A program made the translations under genes and the position numbers. Shown here in pieces: positions 25,902-35,068 of a stretch of DNA of 64,000 nucleotides. Position 1 is the first letter of the stretch; each line of letters begins with the position of its first letter. The notes under the pieces were generated by a model that saw only the letters and a list, made by a program, of their open reading frames with translations, ran no database searches and was not told the DNA's origin. This stretch comes from an uncultured Porphyromonadaceae bacterium (GTDB lineage Bacteria; Bacteroidota; Bacteroidia; Bacteroidales; Muribaculaceae): contig CALKRW010000052.1 in NCBI GenBank assembly GCA_937989585.1, forward strand, positions 68,850 through 132,849, written 5' to 3'.

Positions 25902-26135
25902 ATGTCTGAAATTGCAGATCGCGTAAAAGCAATCATCGTTGACAAACTCGGCGTAGACGAGGGTCAAGTAACCGAAACCGCAGCATTCACCACCGACCTT
26001 GGCGCCGATTCGCTCGACACCGTTGACCTGATCATGGAATTTGAGAAAGAGTTTGGCATCAAGATTCCCGACGAGGAAGCCGAGAAGATCCAGACCGTAG
26101 GTGACGCAGTAGCCTATATCGAAGCAAACAAATAA
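25902..26135 (+). CDS. acpP: Acyl carrier protein
   Basis: 77-residue acidic carrier for fatty-acid intermediates in the cytoplasm. The phosphopantetheine attachment site is Ser37 in GADSLDTVDLIMEFE, and the length and acidic helices are standard. It is followed after about 200 bp by fabF, the usual acpP-fabF order. The acyl chains feed phospholipids and, elsewhere in this window, the glycine-lipid acyltransferases. No doubt about the identity. Confidence 0.98.
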   Translation: MSEIADRVKAIIVDKLGVDEGQVTETAAFTTDLGADSLDTVDLIMEFEKEFGIKIPDEEAEKIQTVGDAVAYIEANK

Positions 26136-26205
26136 TTAAGGCACAGCCTTAAACCAAGGTCTCAGCAGCATGTCAGCAGACATGACACTGCGGCCATAAG
26201 CCACA

Positions 26206-26248
26206 CAAGCGAGAGCGCCCGGGCCATGTTTTCGGGCGCGCTTGCTTG
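26206..26248 (+). other. Hairpin between acpP and fabF
   Basis: A 16-bp stem with two mismatches (CAAGCGAGAGCGCCCG paired with CGGGCGCGCTTGCTTG) and an 11-nt loop. It lacks a T-tract. It could be a partial terminator or processing site that lets acpP be expressed more than fabF. Confidence 0.5.
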
Positions 26249-26332
26249 ATATATCCCCGGCTCTGTCGGACATTAAAAGCCGATGTAGCAGACTTAACCA
26301 AATCATTGTAAACTTTCACCCCGACTATATCA

Positions 26333-27601
<1,269 letters not shown>

Positions 27602-27638
27602 GACCGGACAACACGGGTTCATCCCGTCGGATATAAAA

Positions 27639-27682
27639 ACCGAGGCCGCTCCTGCAAAAGGATGCGGCCTCGGTCCTTTTTT
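27639..27682 (+). terminator. Rho-independent terminator of acpP-fabF
   Basis: Perfect 11-bp GC-rich stem (ACCGAGGCCGC / GCGGCCTCGGT) followed by CCTTTTTT, about 40 bp after the fabF stop. Confidence 0.92.
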
Positions 27683-27751
27683 CACGCTCGGACACGCCGG
27701 ACGCAATGTGGATGGTTAATGGCAAAGTCGTGATTACAACCGATAATTAAT

Positions 27752-28312
27752 TTAACGGATGGCCGGTACAGTGCCTTTACCTCCACATGAAGGACAGCGG
27801 TCGTGGCTATGTGATGCAGGAACCTCGCGGTTGCACTCATTACAATAATAAGAACCACCATTGCCGTAAGTCGGCGTGGATGTTCCCGCAATATATCCTT
27901 TACCATGACACAATGAACATTGTTTGCTCCCGACAGCACTTCCAGGGTTTCCTGAGGTACTATTGCCATACCCGCCATATTGGTAGGTGTTTACGGATGG
28001 CGTTGCTGTCATATTTCTTGCAACAAAGTCCATGCAGTCATTTCCGATACGGAATCTCATGTTCTGACATGTCATCGAAATGCATGCATTGGCACCTGCA
28101 TAATTGGAATATACAATACCCTGCGGAAGAACGTTCACCGGAGTCATTGAATATATTTGATTGTTATATGTGACTGTTATCCCTGTCGGGAACATCATCA
28201 TTTTTGCTTCGGCATCATAGGCTTCACAATAAAAATCTATAGATGCCTGAGCCGAGACATGATTTGTAAACATTGCAACAACAGCGATGAATATGAACAT
28301 TAAATTTCTCAT
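27752..28312 (-). CDS. Small exported protein with C-terminal DnaJ-type zinc ribbon
   Basis: 186 residues; signal peptide MRNLMFIFIAVVAMFTNHVSAQ. The N-terminal body (about 25-105) is beta-rich and unrecognised. After a Gly/Ser/Asn linker comes a Cys-rich tail of about 60 residues: CSLCHGKGYIAGTS, YYCNECNREVP, SHSHDRCPSCGGKG. The Cys pairs resemble the DnaJ zinc-binding domain. The same tail ends the lipoprotein gene 1 kb upstream, with shared REVP.SH.H and IAGTS. Third gene of an AT-rich leftward module. Exported zinc ribbons are unusual; function unknown. Confidence 0.8.
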   Translation of the reverse strand: MRNLMFIFIAVVAMFTNHVSAQASIDFYCEAYDAEAKMMMFPTGITVTYNNQIYSMTPVNVLPQGIVYSNYAGANACISMTCQNMRFRIGNDCMDFVARNMTATPSVNTYQYGGYGNSTSGNPGSAVGSKQCSLCHGKGYIAGTSTPTYGNGGSYYCNECNREVPASHSHDRCPSCGGKGTVPAIR

Positions 28313-28351
28313 ATCTTATACAATTATTAATTCTTGATTATTTTTAGTCAA

Positions 28352-29254
28352 CTATCTTACCGGGATTTCTACTATGAAACAGTCTGTTTTATCTGGATTA
28401 TAACATCTTATGAATACTTTATAACCCGCATCGTGAGCCATCATAAAAAGTGGAATCTTCGCTACCTTCTGCAATGTTTCAGAATTATAATCTTTTAATA
28501 TATTCTTTTTCGCTTTTTCAAACATTTTCTTTTTCAGATATACCACATTTCTGTATAATCCCTTTAATTCTATAGTATAAGGATCAATCCTTAGTTTTAC
28601 TCCTTTCATTTCTAATGGCAAATTGGCCTGTTCATTGTCTAGCATTTTTTGAAAGAATTGATTAGCAGCCGTAGATTTAGGGGACAATCCGGATTCAGCA
28701 TCAGATGCCTCTTTATGTTTTTTTACAGACGATGAATCGGGAGATTGAAACGTTTTCGTTATTCTTGCTCCAACGGAAGATGAGTCTAATGAAGAATTTT
28801 TTGCTAATCCACACCTCATATAGTCATTAAAGATTTCTTCAACAATCAAATAGCCCAAGATATTTTCTTCTCTCGCTATTCTTTTGCCAGTGACAGGGTG
28901 AATAAAAGGCTCGCTTTCGCCAAGCACTACAATAACATCCCCAACCATTATATCAGGCAAAATATCAGTATATACTTTGTCCTCTCCCTCATATGAAATT
29001 ATATATTCCCCTCCTGTCAGGCGGGATGTTTTATCATTTTTTTTCTTATTTGGTACTTTCTCCTTATTATTAGTTATAGACTCGTTTTGTTTTTTTATAT
29101 TGGATGAAACATTTTCTCTGGATTCGGTTGCTTTATTTTCTGTCTTTTGTGGAAGTTGAGAATTTCTTCTCCGCTGAATCTGGCATAAAGCATCATCTGT
29201 GAAAAATATCAGCAGAGTAAATATAATTGCTATCGTGAAAAACTTGGAATTCAT
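28352..29254 (-). CDS. Exported protein with FlgT/CsgG-associated-like domain
   Basis: 300 residues; signal peptide MNSKFFTIAIIFTLLIFFTDDALC. A Lys/Asn/Glu-rich linker (about 28-78) precedes a compact segment around 95-150 (MVGDVIVVLGESEPFIHPVTGKRI ... GYLIVEEIFNDYMRCGLA, of which FIHPVTGKRI is the key part). Its order, Gly-Asp, a Val-rich strand, Asp/His-Pro-x-Thr-Gly, then a Val strand, resembles the C-terminal domain of FlgT and of CsgG-linked lipoproteins. The last 90 residues are unrecognised. Middle gene of the AT-rich module, 6 bp from the lipoprotein gene, so clearly co-transcribed. Confidence 0.65.
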   Translation of the reverse strand: MNSKFFTIAIIFTLLIFFTDDALCQIQRRRNSQLPQKTENKATESRENVSSNIKKQNESITNNKEKVPNKKKNDKTSRLTGGEYIISYEGEDKVYTDILPDIMVGDVIVVLGESEPFIHPVTGKRIAREENILGYLIVEEIFNDYMRCGLAKNSSLDSSSVGARITKTFQSPDSSSVKKHKEASDAESGLSPKSTAANQFFQKMLDNEQANLPLEMKGVKLRIDPYTIELKGLYRNVVYLKKKMFEKAKKNILKDYNSETLQKVAKIPLFMMAHDAGYKVFIRCYNPDKTDCFIVEIPVR

Positions 29255-29260
29255 AATTTT

Positions 29261-30775
29261 TTATCGGCGTATTGTTGTTATTACTTTATTCCCTCGGCAA
29301 GCAGGACATACTTCATGAGTATGGGAAGAAGGGACTTCGCGACCACACTCCTTACAATAATAGGAAGTAGACGAGTCAAAAGAAACACCACTTGTTCCGG
29401 CAATCCACCCGCGTCCATGACACATTGAACAATCTTTGGTAACAGTTTTAGGCTGATTTGAGGAATTTGATGAAGAATGGGTATATGTTGAACTACTATT
29501 AATGGATCTGTTATTATTATGATTATTTAGAGTTGCTATAGAATTAGCAGTATTAGTCATAGCATTACCTATTGATTGCATGGCGTATGCTTTTTTTATG
29601 AGTTCCTCCTCTTCTTCCTGTTTCCGGTTTTCTGCTAATTGCTTACAGGTTTTGCGCGTGATATCAATAAGTTGATATGTATCCGTGTTATCCGGATTAA
29701 TTTGGGATGCTTTTTCGAATGAAAGCAACGCATCACTGAATGCTCTGTTTTCAAACAATATCCGACCTTTCAATAATGTTATTGCTTCATCATTGGGATA
29801 AAGTTCATCTGCTACACAAATTGCTTCGTAAGCCTCACTCTTGCGATTGAGTTGATATAATAATTTTGCTTTTTGATAATAAGGTCTCATGATATTACAA
29901 GCCGGATTAATTCGACAATATTCATTGACATCTTCAAGAGCATCACTATATCGTCCATTATTTTCATTCTTTACGGCTCTCAGGCCCCATCCCACATAAT
30001 CTTCCGGGGCATTGGTTACTGCTTCGTTTAGTTCTTTGTCAGAGGGCAGTTCGCCAGAATTAAGCCAGTCGGCAAGAATCATATCACGTTCGTTGATTTG
30101 ACGGTTGCGCATATTTGTCATGAATTGAGAGGCTTCGTTAAGTTTTCCATTGATGAAGAATGCATCCTTGGCGGCTGCTTCTTCGAATTTTTTCAGTGCG
30201 TTCCGGAATGCCTTCAATTCACCGCCCTCATAATTACTTGTTGTATATAGCCCATGATTAATTCTGGCACTACCTTTCACAGTGTAGGATTTAATATTGT
30301 TGCCACGTGCATCAAAAATATCGAATCTATATATTCTTTCTAAAGTCGTATGAGCCATTGGTCCTCCAAATGATGTATAGACGAATAATGTGGCAACTGT
30401 CGGTATGAGTTCCCAGCATTTAGTTTTAAATTTATACGACTCTAAAGAACATCTAATATATCCATTATAATTATTTTTGTCGTTATAAGCAAAGAGGTTT
30501 TTGGATAGATCAGATTCCATGCTCTTCGCTGCATAATGAGAAATCAGATTATAATAATGGTTCCCAAAATCCTTATCTTTGATTTCGATATTATTTAAGG
30601 ATTCAGAATCAAAAACTGATGCAAGAGGATATTGTATAGACGCACGGTATTTATCATTTATCGTATTAGATTTTTTTGCGACTTTTTCAATTGATGCATT
30701 GCAAGAAGATAACAGCAGACATGTCAATAACAGCAGTAAATTACTTACTCTAAAATGCTTTAATGAATGATTCAT
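29261..30775 (-). CDS. TPR lipoprotein with C-terminal zinc ribbon
   Basis: 504 residues; lipobox LLSSC (Cys25), so membrane-anchored. Residues about 90-210 resemble the lipoprotein partners of CsgG-type proteins (RIYRFDIFDARGNNI, ARINHGLY, AFRNALKKFEEAA). Tetratricopeptide repeats span about 250-390 (YVGWGLRAVKNENNGRYSDA; DEAITLLKGRILFENRAFSDA). A Glu/Lys then Ser/Asn-rich linker leads to a zinc ribbon (CSMCHGRGWIAGTS, YYCKECGREVP, SHTHEVCPACRG). First gene of the AT-rich module. Base and codon use differ sharply from the GC-rich flanks, suggesting horizontal transfer. Role unknown; envelope location is clear. Confidence 0.78.
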   Translation of the reverse strand: MNHSLKHFRVSNLLLLLTCLLLSSCNASIEKVAKKSNTINDKYRASIQYPLASVFDSESLNNIEIKDKDFGNHYYNLISHYAAKSMESDLSKNLFAYNDKNNYNGYIRCSLESYKFKTKCWELIPTVATLFVYTSFGGPMAHTTLERIYRFDIFDARGNNIKSYTVKGSARINHGLYTTSNYEGGELKAFRNALKKFEEAAAKDAFFINGKLNEASQFMTNMRNRQINERDMILADWLNSGELPSDKELNEAVTNAPEDYVGWGLRAVKNENNGRYSDALEDVNEYCRINPACNIMRPYYQKAKLLYQLNRKSEAYEAICVADELYPNDEAITLLKGRILFENRAFSDALLSFEKASQINPDNTDTYQLIDITRKTCKQLAENRKQEEEEELIKKAYAMQSIGNAMTNTANSIATLNNHNNNRSINSSSTYTHSSSNSSNQPKTVTKDCSMCHGRGWIAGTSGVSFDSSTSYYCKECGREVPSSHTHEVCPACRGNKVITTIRR

Positions 30776-30802
30776 TTTTCTGTATAGTACGCCGCGGTCA
30801 TC

Positions 30803-30931
30803 CTCTCGTTGGCTATTAGATTGGTTTATAATGGGAAAGCGTAGGAATCTGTATCTGTTACCGTCCTACGAACAGAGGCTTCTCGCATTGCCTTATCAAA
30901 GTTGGACGGCAACGAGAGAAGCCCTACGCTT
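30803..30931 (-). other. Structured leader-like region before the AT-rich module
   Basis: Several complementary blocks: AAGCGTAGG (30,837-30,845) with CCTACGCTT (30,923-30,931); 30,877-30,892 with 30,908-30,923 (13 of 16 bp); CGTAGG (30,840-30,845) also with CCTACG (30,865-30,870); CTCTCGTTG (30,803-30,811) with CAACGAGAG (30,910-30,918). Some pairings exclude each other. The rest of the 630-bp gap up to 31,405 holds the inverted repeat, palindromes and promoter listed separately, and no gene that I can see. Confidence 0.4.
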
Positions 30932-31209
30932 GTATATGCAACGAATGCAAACAGCCTGAATCCTTCCGGAATCAATGCTGAAGCAGATATTACATACTAC
31001 GGGCATCCACCGTTGCTCACCTTGACTTTGATATGAAATTTTGCGAGAATTTCTGTTCGTCAAGAATCAGCGCGGATAAACGCTTATATAAAATGTAGCA
31101 CACGCTATCGGATGAGACCGATGTAATGTGTTGTAAAATTAGGAACTATAATTGAAATATAAAATTATTTTGTTTTAATTTAACTATTTTAACACTTGGA
31201 GATCTTCCG

Positions 31210-31264
31210 ATAACTATTCAGTCCCCCGCTTAGGTCAAGCCTAAGCGGGGGACTGAATAGTTAT
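31210..31264. repeat. Perfect 25-bp inverted repeat with 5-nt loop
   Basis: The left arm (31,210-31,234) and right arm (31,240-31,264) are perfectly complementary over 25 bp, around TCAAG. The core is CCCCCGCTTAGG. There is no T-tract on either side, so it is not a standard terminator. It is the strongest hairpin in the window. Confidence 0.9.
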
Positions 31265-31325
31265 GTCAACCGGCAGTTTTTGGGGCTTGAGAGAAGAGTT
31301 GTTTAATTCTCTATCATGGCGGAGC

Positions 31326-31367
31326 AGTCCATTCTGAATGGAGTAAACAGTCCATTCTGAATGGACT
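31326..31367 (+). promoter_or_regulatory. Tandem palindromic sites upstream of the DUF4143 ATPase
   Basis: Two 19-bp sites start 23 bp apart. The second, AGTCCATTCTGAATGGACT (31,349-31,367), is a perfect odd palindrome; the first (31,326-31,344) differs at one base (GGAGT end). The second ends 2 bp before the -33 box. The arrangement suggests a dimeric regulator binding on one face of the helix. Confidence 0.7.
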
Positions 31368-31369
31368 GG

Positions 31370-31401
31370 TTTGTGGGTGTGAAATTTTATTTGTATATTT
31401 G
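31370..31401 (+). promoter_or_regulatory. Promoter of the DUF4143 ATPase, probably leaderless
   Basis: TTTG (31,370-31,373), 20-bp spacer, TATATTTG (31,394-31,401). Both boxes are exact. The expected transcript start falls at about 31,405, immediately at the ATG at 31,406. Confidence 0.72.
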
Positions 31402-31405
31402 CCTC

Positions 31406-32641
31406 ATGATTAGCAAGAAAGAAATAGAAAAGACATCAGACAGGCAGACGCGGGACTTGTTGCGTAAACATTCCTTCCCTCGTGAAGCGATTGACCGAGT
31501 TCGTAATATTGAGAATTTTGCAACAGTAATATCAGGAGTGCGTCGCTGTGGCAAGAGTACGTTTATGTCGCAGTTGATGAAACAAGAACTCGATGCCAAT
31601 CCTCAGGCAAAAGCCTTCTATCTCAATTTTGACACTCCGGCAATGTATGGCTTCGGTGTCGAACACTTTGTATTGATTGATGACATATTGAGGGAACGGT
31701 GCGTGACATCCCTATATATGGATGAGGTGCAAATTGTAGACGGATGGGAAATTTATGTGCGAGGGAAACTTGATGAAGGTTATCGTGTCACTGTGACGGG
31801 TTCGAATGCGTCGATGCTTAGTCGTGAACTTGGTACGAAATTGACCGGAAGGCATCTGACTTACGAGTTGTTTCCGTTCAGTTACAAAGAATTTTGTGGA
31901 TTTATCGACATTACGTCCGGTAAGGATGCCACACTTCAATATATGAAAAATGGCGGATTCCCGGCATATCTTGCAAGTGGCGAGACCGCGGTCCTCAATG
32001 AATTGGTGAATGACCTGATATATCGTGATATAGCCGTAAGATATAAAATACGTGACGCTCAAACGCTGAAACGTACCACGTCGCTGTTGCTAGGCAATAT
32101 TGGTAATCTTGTGACAGCCACGAAACTGAAAGCACAGTTAGGGGTGGGCAGTGTAACGACAATGAATGAATATCTTTCGTACTTCAAGGAATGCTATCTC
32201 TTTGACTTTGTCAGCAAGTTCGCCTACTCGGCAAAAGTCAGAATGGGTTCACAGCGCAAAGTTTATTGTGTTGATACCGGAATTATAAATGTTTCGGGGA
32301 GCAATTTTTCACGCAATGAGGGTCACAATCTAGAAAATATGGTTTATATGGCTTTGCGGCGTCATTCGCGGGATATCTACTATTTTAATGAGAGGTTTGG
32401 AGAATGTGACTTTATAATCGCTGAAAATCTTATTCCGTCATTGGCCGTTCAGGTGTGTCATGAGTTGTCGGCAGAAAATCTTGCGCGCGAAGTGAGAGGT
32501 CTGTTACTCGCAATGGATGCTCTGAATATATCAAAAGGCTTGATTATCACAACTTCCCAACAAGATACAATAATGGAGGAAGACAAGAAGATTGAAATTG
32601 TACAATTCAGTGAGATGGACAATTGCTTGGGTGGATATTAG
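31406..32641 (+). CDS. DUF4143-family AAA ATPase
   Basis: 411-residue ATPase. Walker A is SGVRRCGKSTF and Walker B LYMDEVQ, followed by the sensor-like TGSNASMLS and the FPFSYKEFC segment typical of this family. The C-terminal DUF4143 domain ends in a PD-(D/E)XK-like pattern: NERFGECDFII ... AVQVCHEL. I chose 31,406 (MISKKEIEKTS) because the -7 box lies over the upstream ATG at 31,361. Such ATPases are very common in gut Bacteroidales, stand alone, and have no settled function; links to mobile elements or defence are speculative. AT-richer than neighbours. Confidence 0.88.
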   Translation: MISKKEIEKTSDRQTRDLLRKHSFPREAIDRVRNIENFATVISGVRRCGKSTFMSQLMKQELDANPQAKAFYLNFDTPAMYGFGVEHFVLIDDILRERCVTSLYMDEVQIVDGWEIYVRGKLDEGYRVTVTGSNASMLSRELGTKLTGRHLTYELFPFSYKEFCGFIDITSGKDATLQYMKNGGFPAYLASGETAVLNELVNDLIYRDIAVRYKIRDAQTLKRTTSLLLGNIGNLVTATKLKAQLGVGSVTTMNEYLSYFKECYLFDFVSKFAYSAKVRMGSQRKVYCVDTGIINVSGSNFSRNEGHNLENMVYMALRRHSRDIYYFNERFGECDFIIAENLIPSLAVQVCHELSAENLAREVRGLLLAMDALNISKGLIITTSQQDTIMEEDKKIEIVQFSEMDNCLGGY

Positions 32642-32676
32642 TTAAAGATATATAGGCTGGGGCTGATAGTGTCGGG

Positions 32677-33615
32677 TCAGGGGCGTTCGGCGGGGAGGAA
32701 GGAGTGGATGTGGCGGTGCTTCTTCTCCTCGAAAATCTCGTCGATGGCGAAGAAGATGCCTGATTCCTCGACGTCGCCGAACTCATCGTTGATGGCAGTG
32801 CCGAACATCTTCATGGTCGGCGACAGGCTCATGTAGGCGTTCACAAGAGGGGGGATGTTGAGGCCGTGCTCGCGTATGGCCTGATTGAGGATGCGGTAGT
32901 CGGTCTTGAAATCCTCGCCCACGAAGAGTTTACGCATGGCCTCGAGGTCGATGTCGACCTGCAGGGGAGTGATAGGGCGTACCAGACCCTCGTGGTCGGC
33001 GAAGTGCTTGTGGAGGAAATAGAGGAGCATGTTGCGGCACTCGGTCGAGTAACTGGGGTACATGGTGACCTTGCCGAAAAGGTATTTTATCTGCGGATAG
33101 ACCACGGTGAGCGCCCCAAGGCCGTCCCAGAGGTTGTCGAGGGCGTAGAGCGCCTTGGCGCCGGCACGCGAACTCTGGTATTCGAGGCGGACGAACGAGC
33201 GTCCGAGTTCGAGTGTCTGAGGCAGGTAGTCGCGGATGAACTCGGGCGAGAAACTGAACATGTGGGATGTGGCGATGCGGGGAACGCCGTTCTCGACGCG
33301 TATGTCCTCGCCGAGGATGAAGCGGTAGCCTCCGAGAATAAGTCTGGACTCGGGCTCCCATACGATGAGCTGGCGGCAGGGAGGGTCCATGGTGTCGTAG
33401 AAGTCGATGTCACAGTTCTTGCCTGTGCCTCCGCCTGCTGTGCGGAAGGCAATCTCGCGCAGACGCCCGATCTCGCGCATGGTGTTGGGGCAAGATTTGG
33501 CGTCGACGACATAAATATCGTTGTCCGCCTTGTTGGTGTGGCGGAGGAAACGCTCGGGAGTGAGTTCGGAGAGAATGAGGTCAGTATCTATGGGGTCGAT
33601 AATGCGGTGGTTCAT
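32677..33615 (-). CDS. glsB: Glycine N-acyltransferase GlsB (OlsB-like GNAT)
   Basis: Transfers a 3-hydroxy fatty acyl chain from ACP to the amino group of glycine, the first step of glycine-lipid synthesis in Bacteroidetes. 312 residues of the OlsB/hemolysin-like GNAT type: RLREIAFRTAGGGTG, LIVWEPESRLILGGYR, TLELGRSFVRLEYQSS with ALYALDNLW. The start MNHRIIDPIDTD overlaps the stop of glsA by 4 bp. The upstream gene encodes the O-acyltransferase expected for the second step, which is why I call it GlsB rather than the ornithine enzyme OlsB; both are chemically close. Membrane-associated in the cytoplasm. Confidence 0.85.
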   Translation of the reverse strand: MNHRIIDPIDTDLILSELTPERFLRHTNKADNDIYVVDAKSCPNTMREIGRLREIAFRTAGGGTGKNCDIDFYDTMDPPCRQLIVWEPESRLILGGYRFILGEDIRVENGVPRIATSHMFSFSPEFIRDYLPQTLELGRSFVRLEYQSSRAGAKALYALDNLWDGLGALTVVYPQIKYLFGKVTMYPSYSTECRNMLLYFLHKHFADHEGLVRPITPLQVDIDLEAMRKLFVGEDFKTDYRILNQAIREHGLNIPPLVNAYMSLSPTMKMFGTAINDEFGDVEESGIFFAIDEIFEEKKHRHIHSFLPAERP

Positions 33616-34463
33616 TTGACCGTGGATTTTGCCGAATGGTCGGCAGAGTAAACTAAGTTCTTTATGCGCAATGCCGTGGTATGGGCGTCGGCGGCCCGTC
33701 CGAGATCCTGCCATGCAATGGGCTGGAGGCAACGGATGGTGAAATGCTTGCCGCGCGAGCGGAAAACCTCACGAGGAAGGTATATCATCTCGATGTTCAG
33801 TCTCAGTCCCGAACGCTTGCGCCAATGTGCAAAGTTATAGAAAAAATCTGAATTCCGGCCTTCGAAGAACACGGGAATTATGTCGCGGTGGTACTGGATG
33901 GCCTTCACGACGAACATTTTCTTCCACTCGAGGTCGCAGATACGTCCCTTCCCGTTGCGCCGCGAGCAGAGTCCGGCAGGGAAAATCAGCACCGGGTCAT
34001 TGCCCTCTAGGACCTCGTCGATGCGGCGTATGGCCTCGCGGCTCTGTCCGCCGTGCTTGTTTATGGGCAGGAAGACGTTGCCAAGCGGCTCGATGGCCAT
34101 AAGGATGTCGTTGACAAGGAAATAGATGTTGCCGCCGTATCGTCTCTGGAAATAATCTATGAGGGCCATGCCGTCAAGGCCGCCCAGCGGATGGTTGGAT
34201 ACGATTATTATGCGGCGTCTGTCGGGAGGAGGGAGAACTTCGGCGTTTTCCACGGAGACGGAGATTCCGAGGTCGCGGAAACAGCCGCGGCAGAAATCGG
34301 CTCCGCGCGATGGAAAATTGTTGCGGAGCAGTTCGTTGAGTGGATCCTGGCAGATTGTATGCTCAAGCCTTCTGACAAGAAAGCGGGGGACAAAACGGGA
34401 TTTCTTGCCCAGTTTGTCACTGATAATCTTCTGCAGGTCGAGTTGTATGGGTTTGTCCGACAT
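33612..34463 (-). CDS. glsA: Lysophospholipid-type O-acyltransferase GlsA
   Basis: PlsC-family acyltransferase, 283 residues, expected to esterify the hydroxyl of N-acyl-glycine. The catalytic HX4D-like motif is SNHPLGGLDG (His and Asp present), the acceptor motif is VFLPINKHGG, and LIFPAGLCSRR is the third block (FPxGxxSR). Its end overlaps glsB by 4 bp, the paired arrangement known for glycine lipids. A general lysophosphatidate acyltransferase is the alternative, but the partner gene argues for glycine lipids. A weak -7 box lies about 80 bp upstream. Confidence 0.85.
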   Translation of the reverse strand: MSDKPIQLDLQKIISDKLGKKSRFVPRFLVRRLEHTICQDPLNELLRNNFPSRGADFCRGCFRDLGISVSVENAEVLPPPDRRRIIIVSNHPLGGLDGMALIDYFQRRYGGNIYFLVNDILMAIEPLGNVFLPINKHGGQSREAIRRIDEVLEGNDPVLIFPAGLCSRRNGKGRICDLEWKKMFVVKAIQYHRDIIPVFFEGRNSDFFYNFAHWRKRSGLRLNIEMIYLPREVFRSRGKHFTIRCLQPIAWQDLGRAADAHTTALRIKNLVYSADHSAKSTVK

Positions 34464-34544
34464 GGTATAATTTTGGCTAAAGGCGAACAGAACTGCGAAA
34501 CGTCATGCAGTCAAGCCGCGAATATCGTACGGCTTATCGCCATA

Positions 34545-34552
34545 CAAAGTTA
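34545..34552 (-). promoter_or_regulatory. -7 box upstream of glsA
   Basis: TAACTTTG on the minus strand, about 80 bp before the start codon. No matching -33 box. Confidence 0.4.
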
Positions 34553-34639
34553 ATTAAATAATTTGAATCCGCCACGCCGAACCTGATTCGGACAAATATT
34601 CCCCGGGTGTACTTCTACGGATAATTTATATTAGAATCT

Positions 34640-35062
34640 CTATTTCAATATGTCTTTGTATAATTGCTCAAATCTGTCTTTAATCTCGTCGCGTACACGA
34701 CGAAATTCACTCAAAATGTATTCATCGGAACCGACGGCGTCGGAAGGATCATCGAATCCGATATGAATGCGATGCTTTACATTCCCGAAAAATGCCGGAC
34801 AACTCTCTTTTACGCCTCCACATACTGTAATCACATAATCCCACGGCTCGTTGAGATATTCCTCGACATTGTGCGGTGTGTGACGGCTTATGTCAAAGCC
34901 TTTCTCTTGCATGACTTTGACTGCAAGCGGATTGGCTTTTTCTGTCGGTTTAGTGCCTGCGGAAAATACTTTCAAAGCGGGGTTAAACGATTGGAGGAAA
35001 CCGTGAGCCATCTGACTGCGGCAACTATTGCCGGTACATAAAATCAATACTTTCATTTTCAT
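34640..35062 (-). CDS. arsC: Arsenate reductase, thioredoxin-coupled (LMW phosphatase type)
   Basis: Reduces arsenate to arsenite in the cytoplasm. 140 residues. The P-loop is CTGNSCR (Cys9-Arg15), and the two relay cysteines are Cys81 and Cys88 in VCGGVKESCP, the same spacing as Cys10/82/89 of the Staphylococcus aureus enzyme, so it is of the thioredoxin-dependent type. The catalytic Asp lies in DDPSDAVG. A second ATG two codons in is equally possible. Last gene of the leftward arsenic operon, 6 bp after the permease gene. Confidence 0.9.
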   Translation of the reverse strand: MKMKVLILCTGNSCRSQMAHGFLQSFNPALKVFSAGTKPTEKANPLAVKVMQEKGFDISRHTPHNVEEYLNEPWDYVITVCGGVKESCPAFFGNVKHRIHIGFDDPSDAVGSDEYILSEFRRVRDEIKDRFEQLYKDILK

Positions 35063-35068
35063 TTCGAT

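Noticed and set aside
31326..31367. A CRISPR array
   Set aside because: Only two copies, palindromic, with a 4-bp gap and no spacers or cas genes; promoter sites fit better.
31361..31405. Start of the DUF4143 ATPase at 31,361
   Set aside because: The -7 box lies within those codons, so the transcript would begin after this ATG.
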